Of a stretch of DNA of 64,000 nt, positions 18,650-28,165 are shown piece after piece (positions within the stretch are counted from its first letter, which is position 1; the number at the start of each line of letters is the position of its first letter). Position numbers and translations under genes: made by a program. The DNA comes from Alexandriicola marinus (lineage in GTDB: Bacteria; Pseudomonadota; Alphaproteobacteria; Rhodobacterales; Rhodobacteraceae). Location of the stretch: contig NZ_RBVZ01000005.1 in the NCBI RefSeq assembly GCF_004000435.1, positions 62,001 to 126,000 of the forward strand, written 5' to 3'. The notes beneath the pieces are model-generated. The model had not been told where the DNA came from and did no database searches. It saw nothing but the letters and a program-made list of their open reading frames with translations.

Positions 18650-19864
18650 TCAGTCCTGCGTGAGGCTGGTCTCGATCCGGGCCTCGGCCTCGAGCGTGCG
18701 GTGGACGGGGCATTTGTCCGCGATTTCAAGCAGTTTTTCGCGCTCGGCGGTGCTGAGTTTCCCGGTCAGGCGGATCTTTCGGGTGAAGACGTCCAGCTTG
18801 GTGCCGCCGGCCTCGGCGTCCTGGGCGTGGACCTTGTTATGGCTGACATCCACGCTGACATGATCGAGCGCGATCTTGCGGCGGCGCGCGTACATCCGGA
18901 TCGTCATCGCGGTGCAGGCGCCAAGCCCAGAGGACAGGAACCCATAGGGCGACATGCCGAGATCGGAGCCGCCATAGGCCTGAGGCTCGTCGGCCTGAAC
19001 GTGGTGGCGGGGGCCGGCCTGGATATCCTGCAAAAAGCCGTCGGGATCGGCTTCGGAGACGCGGACGATGCCTTCGGGCACGCCGGGCGGCGGGGCGGGC
19101 GCGCGCAGATCGAGGTAGCGCCCGGCCCAGGCCGCGATCACGTCCGCGGCATAATCGGCATCATCGGGGCACGACAGGAGGTGGTCGGCATCGTCGAGGG
19201 TGACGAAGCTCTTGGGGTGGCGCGCGGCCAGGAAGATATCTTGCGCATTGTCGATTCCGACGATGGCATCTCGCGGGCTGTGCAGCACGAGAAGCGCGGC
19301 GCTCAGCCGTTCGATCGCGGGGTTGAGATTGGCCGCGGCCACATCTTCGATGAAGGTGCGCCCGATGGTGAAAGCGCGTCCGGCCAGCGTCACTTCGGCC
19401 TGCCCGTATTCGTGGATCTCGTCGAGCGACGCGCCGAAATTCTGCGTCACATGCCCGGGATCGGACGGCGCGCCGATCGTGGCCACGGCGCGGACGGAGG
19501 CGATGTCGGAGGCCGCGCGCAGGACCGCCGCCCCGCCCAGCGAATGACCCACCAGCAGGCTGGGTGCCATGCCGCGCCCCTCCAGCGCCTTGGCGGCGGC
19601 GACCAGATCGTCCACGTTGGTTGTGAAGCTGGTATTGGCGAATTCGCCGCCCGAATGGCCAAGCCCGGTGAAATCGAAGCGCAGCACCGCGATCCCCATG
19701 GAGGCCAGTCGCGCCGAAATGCGCCGGGCCGCGGCAATATCCTTGCCGCAGGTAAAGCAATGGGCAAAGAGTGCCGTGGCAAGATGTGGACCATCCGGCA
19801 TGTCGAGCCGGGCGGCGAGGGCCGCGCCGGAATGTCCGGGGAAGGTGAAACGGTCTGTCGGCAT
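18650..19864 (-). CDS. bifunctional alpha/beta hydrolase-OsmC protein
   Basis: The 404-residue protein fuses two domains. Residues 1 to about 255 form an alpha/beta hydrolase with the nucleophile elbow GHSLGG (S108) and a terminal histidine in DDADHLL. Residues from about 265 on form an OsmC-like peroxide-reducing domain with redox cysteines in GLGACTAMTIRMYARRRK and ADKCPVHRTLEA. This fusion is known in alphaproteobacteria; a role in handling organic hydroperoxides or esters is proposed but the substrate is unknown. It is a single gene with no obvious partner. Confidence 0.93.
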   Translation of the reverse strand: MPTDRFTFPGHSGAALAARLDMPDGPHLATALFAHCFTCGKDIAAARRISARLASMGIAVLRFDFTGLGHSGGEFANTSFTTNVDDLVAAAKALEGRGMAPSLLVGHSLGGAAVLRAASDIASVRAVATIGAPSDPGHVTQNFGASLDEIHEYGQAEVTLAGRAFTIGRTFIEDVAAANLNPAIERLSAALLVLHSPRDAIVGIDNAQDIFLAARHPKSFVTLDDADHLLSCPDDADYAADVIAAWAGRYLDLRAPAPPPGVPEGIVRVSEADPDGFLQDIQAGPRHHVQADEPQAYGGSDLGMSPYGFLSSGLGACTAMTIRMYARRRKIALDHVSVDVSHNKVHAQDAEAGGTKLDVFTRKIRLTGKLSTAEREKLLEIADKCPVHRTLEAEARIETSLTQD

Positions 19865-19956
19865 GGGAGGCTTTCTTTGCGGGATTTGTCAAAGAGTGGA
19901 GGGCGGGCGCGCCCCGATCAACCCGTGTTACGGCATTGTCGCGGCATGGTGAGGGG

Positions 19957-20841
19957 ATGAGGGCGGCGCTGTCCGGGGCGCTGCGCTGGCTGGCGATCGT
20001 CTTGTCGGCCCTTGTCGTCGCGGGCTATGGCGGCGCGCTCCATCCGGCGGGGGATTCGCTGGCGGTGTTCCGGTGGGAGGCCAGCCTTGCCGTTCTTGCG
20101 CTTGCCGGCCTGTCGCTGATGGCGGCAGCGCGGCGTCAGGCCCTGATCCTTGGCGTGGTGGCCGCGGTGGCGGGCGGGCCGATCCTGTGGGCCATGCAGC
20201 CCCGAACGCCCGGAAGCGCGATCACGCTTTACCAGAAGAACATCTGGATCGGGAACGGACAGGGGGACGCGATCGCCGCCGACATCTATGCGTCGGGCGC
20301 CGATATCGTCACCCTGCAGGAGGTCGATCGCCGGCATGACCCGCTGGTCTCCTCCCTGCGGGAGAGGTATCGCGGCTGGCAGCGCTGCTTTGGCGGCATC
20401 CACGTCTTCAGCAGACTGCCCCTTGCCGCAGGGGGCGGGCGCTGCCTCGAGGATCGTGGCCTTGCGGTCGCGCTGTTGCAGGTCGAGGCCCCGATGGGGC
20501 CGGTCTGGATCGCGTCGGTGCATCTGAGCTGGCCATGGCCGCGCGGGCAGGCAGATCAGGCGCGCCGGATCGCCGAAGCCTTTGCCTCGCTTGACGGCCC
20601 GGTGATCGTGGCGGGCGATTTCAACATGGTCCCATGGGGCCGATCGGTCCGGCGGATCGGACGGTCGGTCGGGGCGGTGCCAGCGGGCCCGCTGAGCGCG
20701 ACCCATCATATCCCCGGGCTTGGCCTGCCGCCGCTGCGGATCGACCATGTTCTGGTGCCGGACGGTTGGGCGGCATCGGTGGCGTTGCGCGACAGGCTGG
20801 GATCGGATCACGCGGGCCTTCTGGCCGGGATCGGGCCATGA
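19957..20841 (+). CDS. endonuclease/exonuclease/phosphatase family membrane protein
   Basis: This 294-residue protein has an N-terminal region of three hydrophobic helices (about residues 7-80) and a C-terminal EEP domain with the catalytic patterns NIWIGN, LQEVDRR, HLSWPW, GDFNMVPW and GSDHAGLL. The EEP fold includes phosphodiesterases acting on nucleic acids or lipids; this membrane-tethered group probably acts outside the cytoplasm. GAGGGG precedes the ATG at 19957 by few bases. Its substrate is not known. Confidence 0.85.
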   Translation: MRAALSGALRWLAIVLSALVVAGYGGALHPAGDSLAVFRWEASLAVLALAGLSLMAAARRQALILGVVAAVAGGPILWAMQPRTPGSAITLYQKNIWIGNGQGDAIAADIYASGADIVTLQEVDRRHDPLVSSLRERYRGWQRCFGGIHVFSRLPLAAGGGRCLEDRGLAVALLQVEAPMGPVWIASVHLSWPWPRGQADQARRIAEAFASLDGPVIVAGDFNMVPWGRSVRRIGRSVGAVPAGPLSATHHIPGLGLPPLRIDHVLVPDGWAASVALRDRLGSDHAGLLAGIGP

Positions 20842-20997
20842 GGCGCGGGCGCGCCGAAGATATCTGGACTTGCGCCCATTGTCGAAATGCCCGTTCATGG
20901 CGGCGTTGCCCAGTCGCGGTCGGGCCGAAACCGGAGGAACATGGGGCGCCCTGCTGGAAACAAACCCGTCGTGGGATTGGTTCGGGGAGAGAGAGCG

Positions 20998-21720
20998 ATG
21001 GAAATCGACAGCGATCAGATTGCGCTGGCTCAGCGGCCGATCCCGGCGATGGCGCCTCAACCGCTGTCGGACTGGCTACGGGTCACTGCGCAATACGAAG
21101 CCCAGATGGAGGAGAAGGCCCGCCTGATCCGCACCCGGCACGAGACGGTTCTGATGCGCCGTCCGGGAAGCGAGGCTGCCGAAGCGGAATTTGCTGACGT
21201 CCTGATCGAGGCGCTCTCGAGGCGGGCGGATTTCACGGTGTCGGATGACCGCGTTACCCGGCCCGACGGGAGAACCGTTCCGATCGGGGCTCTGAGCGGG
21301 CTGGAACTTGCGGGTCGCCTGATACAGGAGGATGTCTGCCTGCTTGAGAAGCGCGGCGACGAGCATGTCCTGACAGCGGCACTTCTTGCCTTTCCGGCCA
21401 GCTGGATGCTGTCGGAAAAGATCGGCAGGCCGATGTCGGCGATCCATACGCCGGTCGCGGCCTATGATGCGGGGATTGCCGCGCGTGTGCAGCGGATGAT
21501 GGACGGTCTGGCGCCGGGGCGCATCCTGACGCGCGCCAATCTGCTGCCCTATGCTGACCCGGCGCTTCATCAGCCGAGATCAGAGGCCGCGCGCCGGAAC
21601 AAGTCTGCAGAGCCGATGTTTCTGCGCAGCGAACGGCAAAGCTTCAGAAAGCTGCCCCGGACTGGCGCGGTCGTTTTCACGATCCTGACAATCGTGGCGC
21701 CGGTCGCGCCGCAGGACTAG
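20998..21720 (+). CDS. DUF3445 heme-dependent oxidative N-demethylase family protein
   Basis: This 240-residue protein belongs to DUF3445, whose characterised relatives are heme proteins for oxidative N-demethylation. Typical segments are PLDSDWL-like LSDWLRVTAQYEAQM, LQEDVCLL-like LIQEDVCLLEK, FPASWMLSEKIGRPMSAIHTPV and LRSERQSFRKLPRTGAVVFTI. The protein ends soon after the last of these, which may be a slightly short C-terminus. The ATG at 20998 has GGGGAGAGAGAG in front. The stop overlaps that of a convergent gene by 2 bases. Confidence 0.82.
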   Translation: MEIDSDQIALAQRPIPAMAPQPLSDWLRVTAQYEAQMEEKARLIRTRHETVLMRRPGSEAAEAEFADVLIEALSRRADFTVSDDRVTRPDGRTVPIGALSGLELAGRLIQEDVCLLEKRGDEHVLTAALLAFPASWMLSEKIGRPMSAIHTPVAAYDAGIAARVQRMMDGLAPGRILTRANLLPYADPALHQPRSEAARRNKSAEPMFLRSERQSFRKLPRTGAVVFTILTIVAPVAPQD

Positions 21721-22442
21721 GCGCCTGCGCTCTGGCTCATGACGACGGCGCAACCGGTGCCGATCTGAAGTGTCAACCTGTGACGCTGAACGGGGCCCGC
21801 GCGGTCGGCCAGCGCATCCAGAACGGTCGCAAGGCGGTCCCGGCGCAGACGGGGCAGGGCAGGCAGATCATTGGCAGGCGGCGCCACGATGGCCTCGGAC
21901 GCAACCCGGTGGGGGCGATGTCCGCTGGGGCTGGTCTTGCCAGCCAGCTTGACGAAAAAGTCGCCTTCGGCTACGTCCTGCGCGGCGAACCGGTCACGGG
22001 GGCGCGCAGACCAGACCGGCCGGCGCAAGAGGTCGATTGCACGACGGGCCAGCCGTCGCTCGCCGGCGCGGTCGACGGGTCCGGGCAAGAGATGCCAATG
22101 GGTCTCGTCGGCCTCGAGTTCAGCGATCAGCGGCTGCAGAATGCGGCTTTGCGCATCGAGCCTGTCGGCTTCGTCCCGGCCAATGGTGCTGTCCGGACAA
22201 TCGGACAATGACAGCGTCAGAACCTCGAGCCGGGCGGTATCGGCGATCACATCATAAGACACCCGGAGCGTGCCGATCCCGGGCAGGGTGAATGCGCCGC
22301 CATTGGGCAGGACTTCCAGTCCGGCGCCGCAATGGTGAAATCGGACGCATCGGCCCAGCCTTCGCAGGTCGGGCGAATTCCGGGCGACAAACAGCAATTG
22401 CACCATGACATTGATCGGTGCGTCGCGTTCGAGACAATCCAT
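21717..22442 (-). CDS. hypothetical protein of unknown family
   Basis: This is a 241-residue open frame with no signal peptide and no recognised domain. It opens at an ATG at 22442 with ACAGGA about 8 bases upstream; a TTG 3 codons before is less likely. The N-terminal half has alternating hydrophobic segments (PGIGTLRVSYDVIADTARL, EVLTLSLSDCPDS) suggesting beta strands, and the C-terminal half is arginine-rich. It is convergent with the DUF3445 gene and the stops overlap. Base composition is like that of neighbours. It may be a lineage-specific gene; a spurious high-GC frame is possible, though no better frame covers the region. Confidence 0.5.
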   Translation of the reverse strand: MDCLERDAPINVMVQLLFVARNSPDLRRLGRCVRFHHCGAGLEVLPNGGAFTLPGIGTLRVSYDVIADTARLEVLTLSLSDCPDSTIGRDEADRLDAQSRILQPLIAELEADETHWHLLPGPVDRAGERRLARRAIDLLRRPVWSARPRDRFAAQDVAEGDFFVKLAGKTSPSGHRPHRVASEAIVAPPANDLPALPRLRRDRLATVLDALADRAGPVQRHRLTLQIGTGCAVVMSQSAGA

Positions 22443-22756
22443 CAGAAACAATCCTGTCTTCGGCTTCGAACCGTAAACTGCACATGGATTATGGTCGCCG
22501 TATGAGGCGAAGTGGGCGAAACAGTGAATTCTTTTTGTAGGGAATTGTCAGCATTTGAGGACAATTCCTCTGCTTCCATCCCTTGGAGGCTGACGGGCGC
22601 CAAAAGCTCCCACGATCCCGGTGATGAACGCCGGGGTCATGATTACCTGCGCCTTTGTCGTGAAGATCGGGGGCCGATGGCTCAGGGGCGTTGATGCGAT
22701 ATCCGAGAGAGGTGCAGCCTGTCGCAACGTGCTGGCCCGATCAGGCAGAGCTCGGA
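22443..22756. other. non-coding stretch with one hairpin
   Basis: No convincing gene lies in this roughly 310-base stretch. The only clear structure is a 9-bp inverted repeat, GGAATTGTC (22541-22549) and GACAATTCC (22560-22568), with a 10-base loop and no U-tract, about 100 bases upstream of the hypothetical gene on the minus strand. Its role is unknown. Confidence 0.5.
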
Positions 22757-22760
22757 AAAC

Positions 22761-22790
22761 AAAAAGGGCGCGCCGTGATGGCGCGCCCCG
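22761..22790 (-). terminator. intrinsic terminator after glnA
   Basis: On the minus strand a 9-bp stem, GGGCGCGCC and GGCGCGCCC with a 5-base loop, is followed by a run of five U. It lies 24 bases after the glnA stop and ends the glnB-glnA operon. Confidence 0.9.
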
Positions 22791-22813
22791 ATCTTGTTGT
22801 TCTGTCCGCGAGA

Positions 22814-24220
22814 TCAGCAGCTGTAATACAGCTTGAATTCGATCGGGTGCGGGGTGTGCTCGTAGGCGTAGACCTCTTCCCACTTGAGATCCATGTAGCC
22901 TTCGATCTGGCTCTTTGTGAACACGTCGCCCTGAAGCAGGAAGTCGTGATCGGCAGCCAACGATTCGAGCGCTTCACGCAGCGAGGCGCAGACCGTCGGG
23001 ATTTCCGCCAGTTCTTCGGGCGGCAGATCGTAGAGGTCCTTGTCCGAGGACGGGCCCGGGTCGATCTTGTTCTTGATGCCGTCGAGGCCAGCCATCAGAA
23101 GCGCTGCGAAGCACAGGTAGGGGTTCGCCGAGGGGTCGGGGAAACGGGCTTCGACGCGCTTTGCCTTGGGGCTTTCCGACCACGGGATCCGGACACAGCC
23201 CGACCGGTTGCGGGCCGAATAGGCGCGCAGAACAGGGGCTTCGAAACCCGGGATCAGGCGCTTGTAGGAGTTGGTGGAGGGGTTGGTGAAGGCGTTCAGC
23301 GTCTTGGCATGCTTGAGGATGCCGCCGATGAAATACAGCGCTTCCTGGCTGAGATCGGCATATTTGTCGCCCGCGAACAGCGGCTTGCCGTCCTTCCAGA
23401 TCGACATGTTGACGTGCATGCCGGTGCCGTTGTCGCCCGCGATGGGCTTGGGCATGAAGGTGGCCGACTTGCCATAGGCCTGAGCCACGTTGTGGATGAC
23501 GTACTTGTACTTCTGAAGCTCGTCGGCCTGCTTGGTCAGGCTGTCGAAAATCAGGCCAAGCTCGTGCTGGCACGAGGCCACTTCGTGGTGGTGCTTGTCG
23601 ACCTTCATGCCGAGGCGCTTCATCGTGGAGAGCATCTCGGAGCGGATGTCCTGACCGTCGTCGATCGGGTTGACCGGGAAATAGCCGCCCTTCACGCCGG
23701 GGCGGTGGCCGGTGTTGCCCATCTCGTACTCGGTATCCGTGTTCCAGGCGGCATCGAGCGCATCGACCTGATAGGAGACCTTGTTCATCGCGACAGAGAA
23801 GCGGACGTCGTCGAACAGGAAGAATTCTGCCTCGGGGCCGAAGAAGGCCGTGTCACCGATGCCGGAGGATTTCAGATAGGCCTCGGCGCGCTCGGCGGTG
23901 CCGCGCGGGTCACGGTCATAGCTTTCGCCGGTGTCGGGCTCGACCACGGTGCAATGCAGGCAGAGGGTCTTTTCGGCGTAGAAGGGGTCGATATAGCCGC
24001 TTTCGGTATCGGGCATGAGCTTCATGTCCGACTGGTCGATCGATTTCCAACCCGCGATCGAGGAGCCATCGAACATGAACCCTTCTTCGAGGAAATCTTC
24101 ATCCACCTGGTCGGCCATGACCGTCACGTGCTGCAGCTTGCCGCGCGGATCGGTAAAGCGGATGTCGACATATTCGACGTCTTCATCCTTGATTGTCTTG
24201 AGAACCTTGTCTTTGCTCAT
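22814..24220 (-). CDS. glnA: glutamine synthetase type I
   Basis: GlnA makes glutamine from glutamate, ammonia and ATP and is the main entry of ammonium. The 468 residues include the [10 protein letters not shown] segment, the ATP-binding [16 protein letters not shown] signature and the adenylylation site DLYDLPPEE near residue 398, so control by GlnE is expected. It lies 47 bases downstream of glnB in the same direction, the usual alphaproteobacterial glnBA operon. The 570-codon frame on the other strand is a shadow. Confidence 0.98.
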   Translation of the reverse strand: MSKDKVLKTIKDEDVEYVDIRFTDPRGKLQHVTVMADQVDEDFLEEGFMFDGSSIAGWKSIDQSDMKLMPDTESGYIDPFYAEKTLCLHCTVVEPDTGESYDRDPRGTAERAEAYLKSSGIGDTAFFGPEAEFFLFDDVRFSVAMNKVSYQVDALDAAWNTDTEYEMGNTGHRPGVKGGYFPVNPIDDGQDIRSEMLSTMKRLGMKVDKHHHEVASCQHELGLIFDSLTKQADELQKYKYVIHNVAQAYGKSATFMPKPIAGDNGTGMHVNMSIWKDGKPLFAGDKYADLSQEALYFIGGILKHAKTLNAFTNPSTNSYKRLIPGFEAPVLRAYSARNRSGCVRIPWSESPKAKRVEARFPDPSANPYLCFAALLMAGLDGIKNKIDPGPSSDKDLYDLPPEELAEIPTVCASLREALESLAADHDFLLQGDVFTKSQIEGYMDLKWEEVYAYEHTPHPIEFKLYYSC

Positions 24221-24267
24221 GTGTTGCTCCCTCTTGAGCTCGGGTTATTCGAAAGTGACGTGAGTGA

Positions 24268-24621
<354 letters not shown>

Positions 24622-24774
24622 CTATGCCTTGAGCGGCGTGAGACCATTTCCTCCCGGGAGCGACAATTCGAACCGGGAGGAGGCGCTGTCTGCACGCTTC
24701 GTTTCTGGATGCTTAGATCAAAAAACAGGCAACCTGCCCAAAATGCAAGCGAAATGGAAACACCGGAGGGGAAC

Positions 24775-26334
24775 GTGACCGAATTGCTGACGACGGCCCA
24801 GATGCGGGCCGCCGAGGAGGCCGAGATCGGGTCCGGCGTGGTCTCGGGGCTGGAGTTGATGGAGCGCGCGGGGCAGGGCGTTGTCGCGGCGATCTTCGAA
24901 CGATGGCCCGAACTGGCGCACACCTCGCATCGCGCCTTGGTGCTTTGCGGGCCGGGCAACAACGGCGGCGACGGATTCGTCATAGCCCGCCTTCTGAAAG
25001 AGGCCGGATGGCAGATCGACCTGCTCCTCTTCGGGGATGCCGCACGCCTGCCGCCCGATGCCCGCACGAACCACGACCGTTGGATCAAGCTGGGTCAGGT
25101 CAGGCCTCTGGAAGACCCCGGCGCCGTGCCGGACGATTCTGGCGCAGAGGCACCCGATCTGATCGTCGATGCGATTTTCGGCACGGGGCTGACCCGGGCC
25201 TTGCCCGAGGTCGTCACACGCACCCTGTCACGAATCTCGCAGGGGATGGCGGGCCGGGATCGTCAGGTGCCCTGCGTCGCGGTCGATATCCCCTCGGGGC
25301 TGTCTTCCGATACCGGGCGCGCGCTGGGATGCCCCATGTCGTTCGATCTGACGGTAACATTCCATTCAGCCAAGCTGGGCCATTACCTTGCCGATGGGCC
25401 AGCGCTTTGCGGCGCGTTGCGCATCGCTGATATCGGGCTGCGCCGTCAGGCCCTGCCTGAGCCGCCTGCCGCCGGGATCGTCCGGCTGACCCGCCCGCCT
25501 GAGGGCCTTGGCCGAAGCGGGGGGCACAAATACACCCATGGTCACGCAGTGATCCTTTCGGGCGGGGCAGGTCGGACAGGTGCCGCGCGGCTTGCCGCGC
25601 GCGGCGCGCTGAGGATCGGGGCGGGGCTCGTGACACTGGGCGTGCCGGGTGCAGCGCAACTCGAGGTGGCTTCTCAGGTGACGGCGATCATGCTGGCCCG
25701 TGTCGACGATGCCGCGGGCCTCTCTGACCTGCTCGAAGATGCGCGGTTGAACGCGCTGTGCATCGGGCCCGGGCTGGGGCTGAAAGATCATCAGGCGTCG
25801 CTGGTCGAGGCGGCTTTGAAAAGCGGTCGGCCGACGGTTCTTGATGCAGATGCGCTCTCGCTCCTCTCCGGGTCGGGCGCGCTATTCGCCGCTTTGCATG
25901 CGGGCTGCGTTCTGACCCCGCACGAGGGTGAATTCGCCCGACTGTTTCCCGATATCGCGCAAAGGCTCCGCGATGCATCTGTTGGCGGTGGCCCGGCATT
26001 TTCAAAGGTGGACGCGGCGCGAGAGGCGGCCCGGCGAGCAGACTGCGTCGTTCTGCTGAAAGGCCCGGACACGATCATTGCCGCCCCCGACGGCCGCTGT
26101 GCGATCAATGCCTCTGTCTATGACAGGGCTGCACCATGGCTTGCGACGGCGGGGTCGGGCGATGTGCTTGCGGGCCTGATCACGGGTTTGCTGGCGCGTG
26201 GCTTTGACACGATGCGCGCCGCGGAGGCGGGCGCGTGGTTGCACACGCAATGCGCAATCCGCTTTGGTCCGGGGTTGATTGCCGAGGATGTGCCGGAAGA
26301 GCTGCCCGCCGTGTTGCGCGCGCTCGGCCTCTAG
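24775..26334 (+). CDS. nnr: bifunctional NAD(P)H-hydrate epimerase/ADP-dependent dehydratase
   Basis: This fused repair enzyme epimerises and dehydrates NAD(P)H hydrates formed by heat or enzyme side reactions. The 519-residue protein has the YjeF_N epimerase domain first (GPGNNGGDGFVIARLL, DAIFGTGL) and the carbohydrate-kinase-like dehydratase second (GGAGRTGAARLAARG, LTPHEGEF, LATAGSGDVLAGLI). The GTG at 24775 is chosen because GGAGG lies 5 bases upstream; an in-frame ATG at 24754 would add 7 residues. It is divergent from glnB. Confidence 0.94.
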   Translation: MTELLTTAQMRAAEEAEIGSGVVSGLELMERAGQGVVAAIFERWPELAHTSHRALVLCGPGNNGGDGFVIARLLKEAGWQIDLLLFGDAARLPPDARTNHDRWIKLGQVRPLEDPGAVPDDSGAEAPDLIVDAIFGTGLTRALPEVVTRTLSRISQGMAGRDRQVPCVAVDIPSGLSSDTGRALGCPMSFDLTVTFHSAKLGHYLADGPALCGALRIADIGLRRQALPEPPAAGIVRLTRPPEGLGRSGGHKYTHGHAVILSGGAGRTGAARLAARGALRIGAGLVTLGVPGAAQLEVASQVTAIMLARVDDAAGLSDLLEDARLNALCIGPGLGLKDHQASLVEAALKSGRPTVLDADALSLLSGSGALFAALHAGCVLTPHEGEFARLFPDIAQRLRDASVGGGPAFSKVDAAREAARRADCVVLLKGPDTIIAAPDGRCAINASVYDRAAPWLATAGSGDVLAGLITGLLARGFDTMRAAEAGAWLHTQCAIRFGPGLIAEDVPEELPAVLRALGL

Positions 26335-26357
26335 CTGCTGCTGCGAGACCTGACCGA

Positions 26358-26819
26358 TCAGGCCGTCGCGACCTCGAGCCCGTCGGCATAGACGATATGG
26401 GCGTGATCGAAGACAAGCGTGTAGAGCCGCATCCGGCGGGGTTCCGCTTCGGTCACGAATTCCCGGTCGATCAGTTTGCGTGCCGGCACGTCGGCGGTCT
26501 TGCTGCCGAACAGCGCCTCGGCCCGCCAGTCACGGATATGCACTTTGGTGTCCGGACCGATCAGCATGTCGCGATCGGGGCGGGTATGGCCAAGCGATCC
26601 GGCCTTGACGCGGACCGGTGCGACAAATGCCTCGGTCACAAGTATGTCCCTGAGAGGGGCCATGCCGCTGTCGCGGGTAATGACGCGATCACCGGGAGCG
26701 AGATGTTCGACGGGCAATTCGCCCTCGAGTGTCAGCACGATGGTGCCCGGAGCCAGGCCGGAGGTGTCGAGATCGGCGCGGACGGAATCCGTGCTCAGGG
26801 TGCCGTGTTCCAGGTGCAT
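26358..26819 (-). CDS. Hint-domain protein, probably without self-cleavage
   Basis: The 153-residue protein matches the Hint (Hedgehog/intein) fold: SGLAPGTIVLTLEG ELPVEHLAPGDRVITRDSG at the N-terminus and a C-terminal DHAHIVYADGLEVAT block. The usual nucleophilic cysteine at the start of the fold (CF/CL-x-PGT) is replaced by leucine and no His-Asn end is present, so protein splicing is unlikely. Comparable Hint proteins are common in Rhodobacterales and lack a known role. The start at 26819 is preferred over an upstream codon at 26897 because the added 26 residues do not resemble the family. Confidence 0.8.
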   Translation of the reverse strand: MHLEHGTLSTDSVRADLDTSGLAPGTIVLTLEGELPVEHLAPGDRVITRDSGMAPLRDILVTEAFVAPVRVKAGSLGHTRPDRDMLIGPDTKVHIRDWRAEALFGSKTADVPARKLIDREFVTEAEPRRMRLYTLVFDHAHIVYADGLEVATA

Positions 26820-26953
26820 GGCGGTTTCCGCTCTTGCTGTGACTGCCTCAGTGTTTTGCCGCAGAATATGGCAAAAAAGCGTTACTGTCTTGCACATTCT
26901 ATGCCTTTTGCCTCTCGCACAGGGAATTCCGCTCTGCTAGAAGCGCGCCGAAT

Positions 26954-27038
26954 GCGGGTGTGGCGAAATTGGTAGACGCACCAGATTTAGGTTCTGGCGC
27001 CGCAAGGCGTGGGGGTTCAAGTCCCTCCACCCGCACCA
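26954..27038 (+). tRNA. tRNA-Leu (anticodon TAG)
   Basis: The 85-base gene has acceptor arms GCGGGTG and CACCCGC, a long variable arm, T-loop GTTCAAGTC and an encoded CCA at 27036-27038. The anticodon stem CCAGA/TCTGG encloses the loop TTTAGGT with TAG at 26988-26990. Confidence 0.97.
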
Positions 27039-27199
27039 TGATGTGTATTCCGTCCAGTTCATACACAGTGATCGGTGCGCCACTTCGGCCGATTGGACCG
27101 CTCGTGAGCAGGGCCAGACCCCGGTATCCTTTAAGTTGAATTGCAGACAACTCGCGGATCAGTGGCGGGCGCATGAGCGGCGGACTCTGGCCAAGGCGT

Positions 27200-27247
27200 G
27201 GCAAGAAAGGCCAGTGGCAAGAAAGGCCAGTGGCAAGAAAGGCCAGT
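27200..27247. repeat. 16-bp tandem repeat, three copies
   Basis: Three exact head-to-tail copies of GGCAAGAAAGGCCAGT occupy 27200-27247, followed by a partial copy GGCA. They lie in the 287-base gap between tRNA-Leu and the Dabb-family gene, which holds no other recognisable feature. There are no spacers, so it is not a CRISPR array. The repeat is likely to vary in copy number between strains. Confidence 0.93.
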
Positions 27248-27325
27248 GGCACGAATGTCTCTGATCTGTCTTTTGGTGCGCGAAGATGACATCATCGGCC
27301 AAGGTCTGCACCAAAGGAACCCCCG

Positions 27326-27634
27326 ATGATCCGTCATATCGTTCTGACCAGATTCGCACCCGACGTGTCTGAAGACGAGATCCGTGAGATCTACACAGGT
27401 CTTGCCGCCCTTGTTGAGCGCCTTCCCGGCGCGCGGGATTTCAAAGGCGGCCGCTCATCCAGCTCCGAACAGATCGAGCGCGGCTATCACCACGGCTTCG
27501 TCATCGATTTCGACGATTGGCCTGACCTTCAGACCTATGCCGAAAACCCCGAACACAAGGCGCTGGGCGCGCGGCTCGTCGAAAACGCCATCGGCGGGGT
27601 CGATGGCCTGCTGGTTCTCGACATCGAGGTCTAA
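27326..27634 (+). CDS. Dabb family protein
   Basis: This 102-residue protein is a dimeric alpha/beta-barrel (stress-responsive A/B barrel) domain, starting with the typical MIRHIVLTRFAPD strand and continuing with LPGARDFKGGRSSS and a final VDGLLVLDIEV strand. The superfamily includes ligand-binding proteins and small enzymes; the ligand here is unknown. It stands between the two tRNA genes. Confidence 0.88.
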   Translation: MIRHIVLTRFAPDVSEDEIREIYTGLAALVERLPGARDFKGGRSSSSEQIERGYHHGFVIDFDDWPDLQTYAENPEHKALGARLVENAIGGVDGLLVLDIEV

Positions 27635-27744
27635 GGCGGCTGTTTCCGGGCGTCGATGCGCCGGTCGCAATGGAATATGTCGGCCAGGCCACAAAAAACC
27701 GCACAACAGACCGGGCCGCCACATCTCGGAAACAGGGGGGATCA

Positions 27745-27819
<75 letters not shown>

Positions 27820-27961
27820 GCGCGTGACGGGCCTTTTACTAGGCCGGCGGATGAAGGCAAGGGGGTTTTTCGGGTGAAAATGTCAAACCCCACCACTTGC
27901 CGGCGCGCGCCGGTGCTTTGATCTGCTGGACCATCCTCTTCGCCCGCTTTATCACGGCGTC

Positions 27962-28165
27962 ATGACCGCATCGCGCAACGATCCCGCCCGAGAGGCACGG
28001 CTCAAGGCGGCGCTGAAGGCGAATATCGCCCGGCGCAAGAGCCAGGCACGGGCGCGTGCGCAGTCTGATGATGCGGATGAGGCGAGTGAACAGACGAACG
28101 GAGTCCGCGAAACCGGCGACAGCACCGGTGGGCCCGAGACGTCGAGCAGAGAGGACAGGGCCTAG
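27962..28165 (+). CDS. small hypothetical protein upstream of murA
   Basis: This 67-residue hydrophilic open frame ends one base before the murA ATG. The N-terminal half is a basic predicted helix (REARLKAALKANIARRKSQARARAQ) and the rest is acidic and low in complexity. A similar short frame commonly precedes murA in Rhodobacterales. No function is known. Tight coupling to murA suggests co-translation. Confidence 0.7.
   Translation: MTASRNDPAREARLKAALKANIARRKSQARARAQSDDADEASEQTNGVRETGDSTGGPETSSREDRA

Noticed and set aside
27200-27247. 16-bp repeats considered as a CRISPR array or attachment site
   Set aside because: There are no spacers, the repeats do not copy the tRNA-Leu 3' end, and no integrase gene is present.
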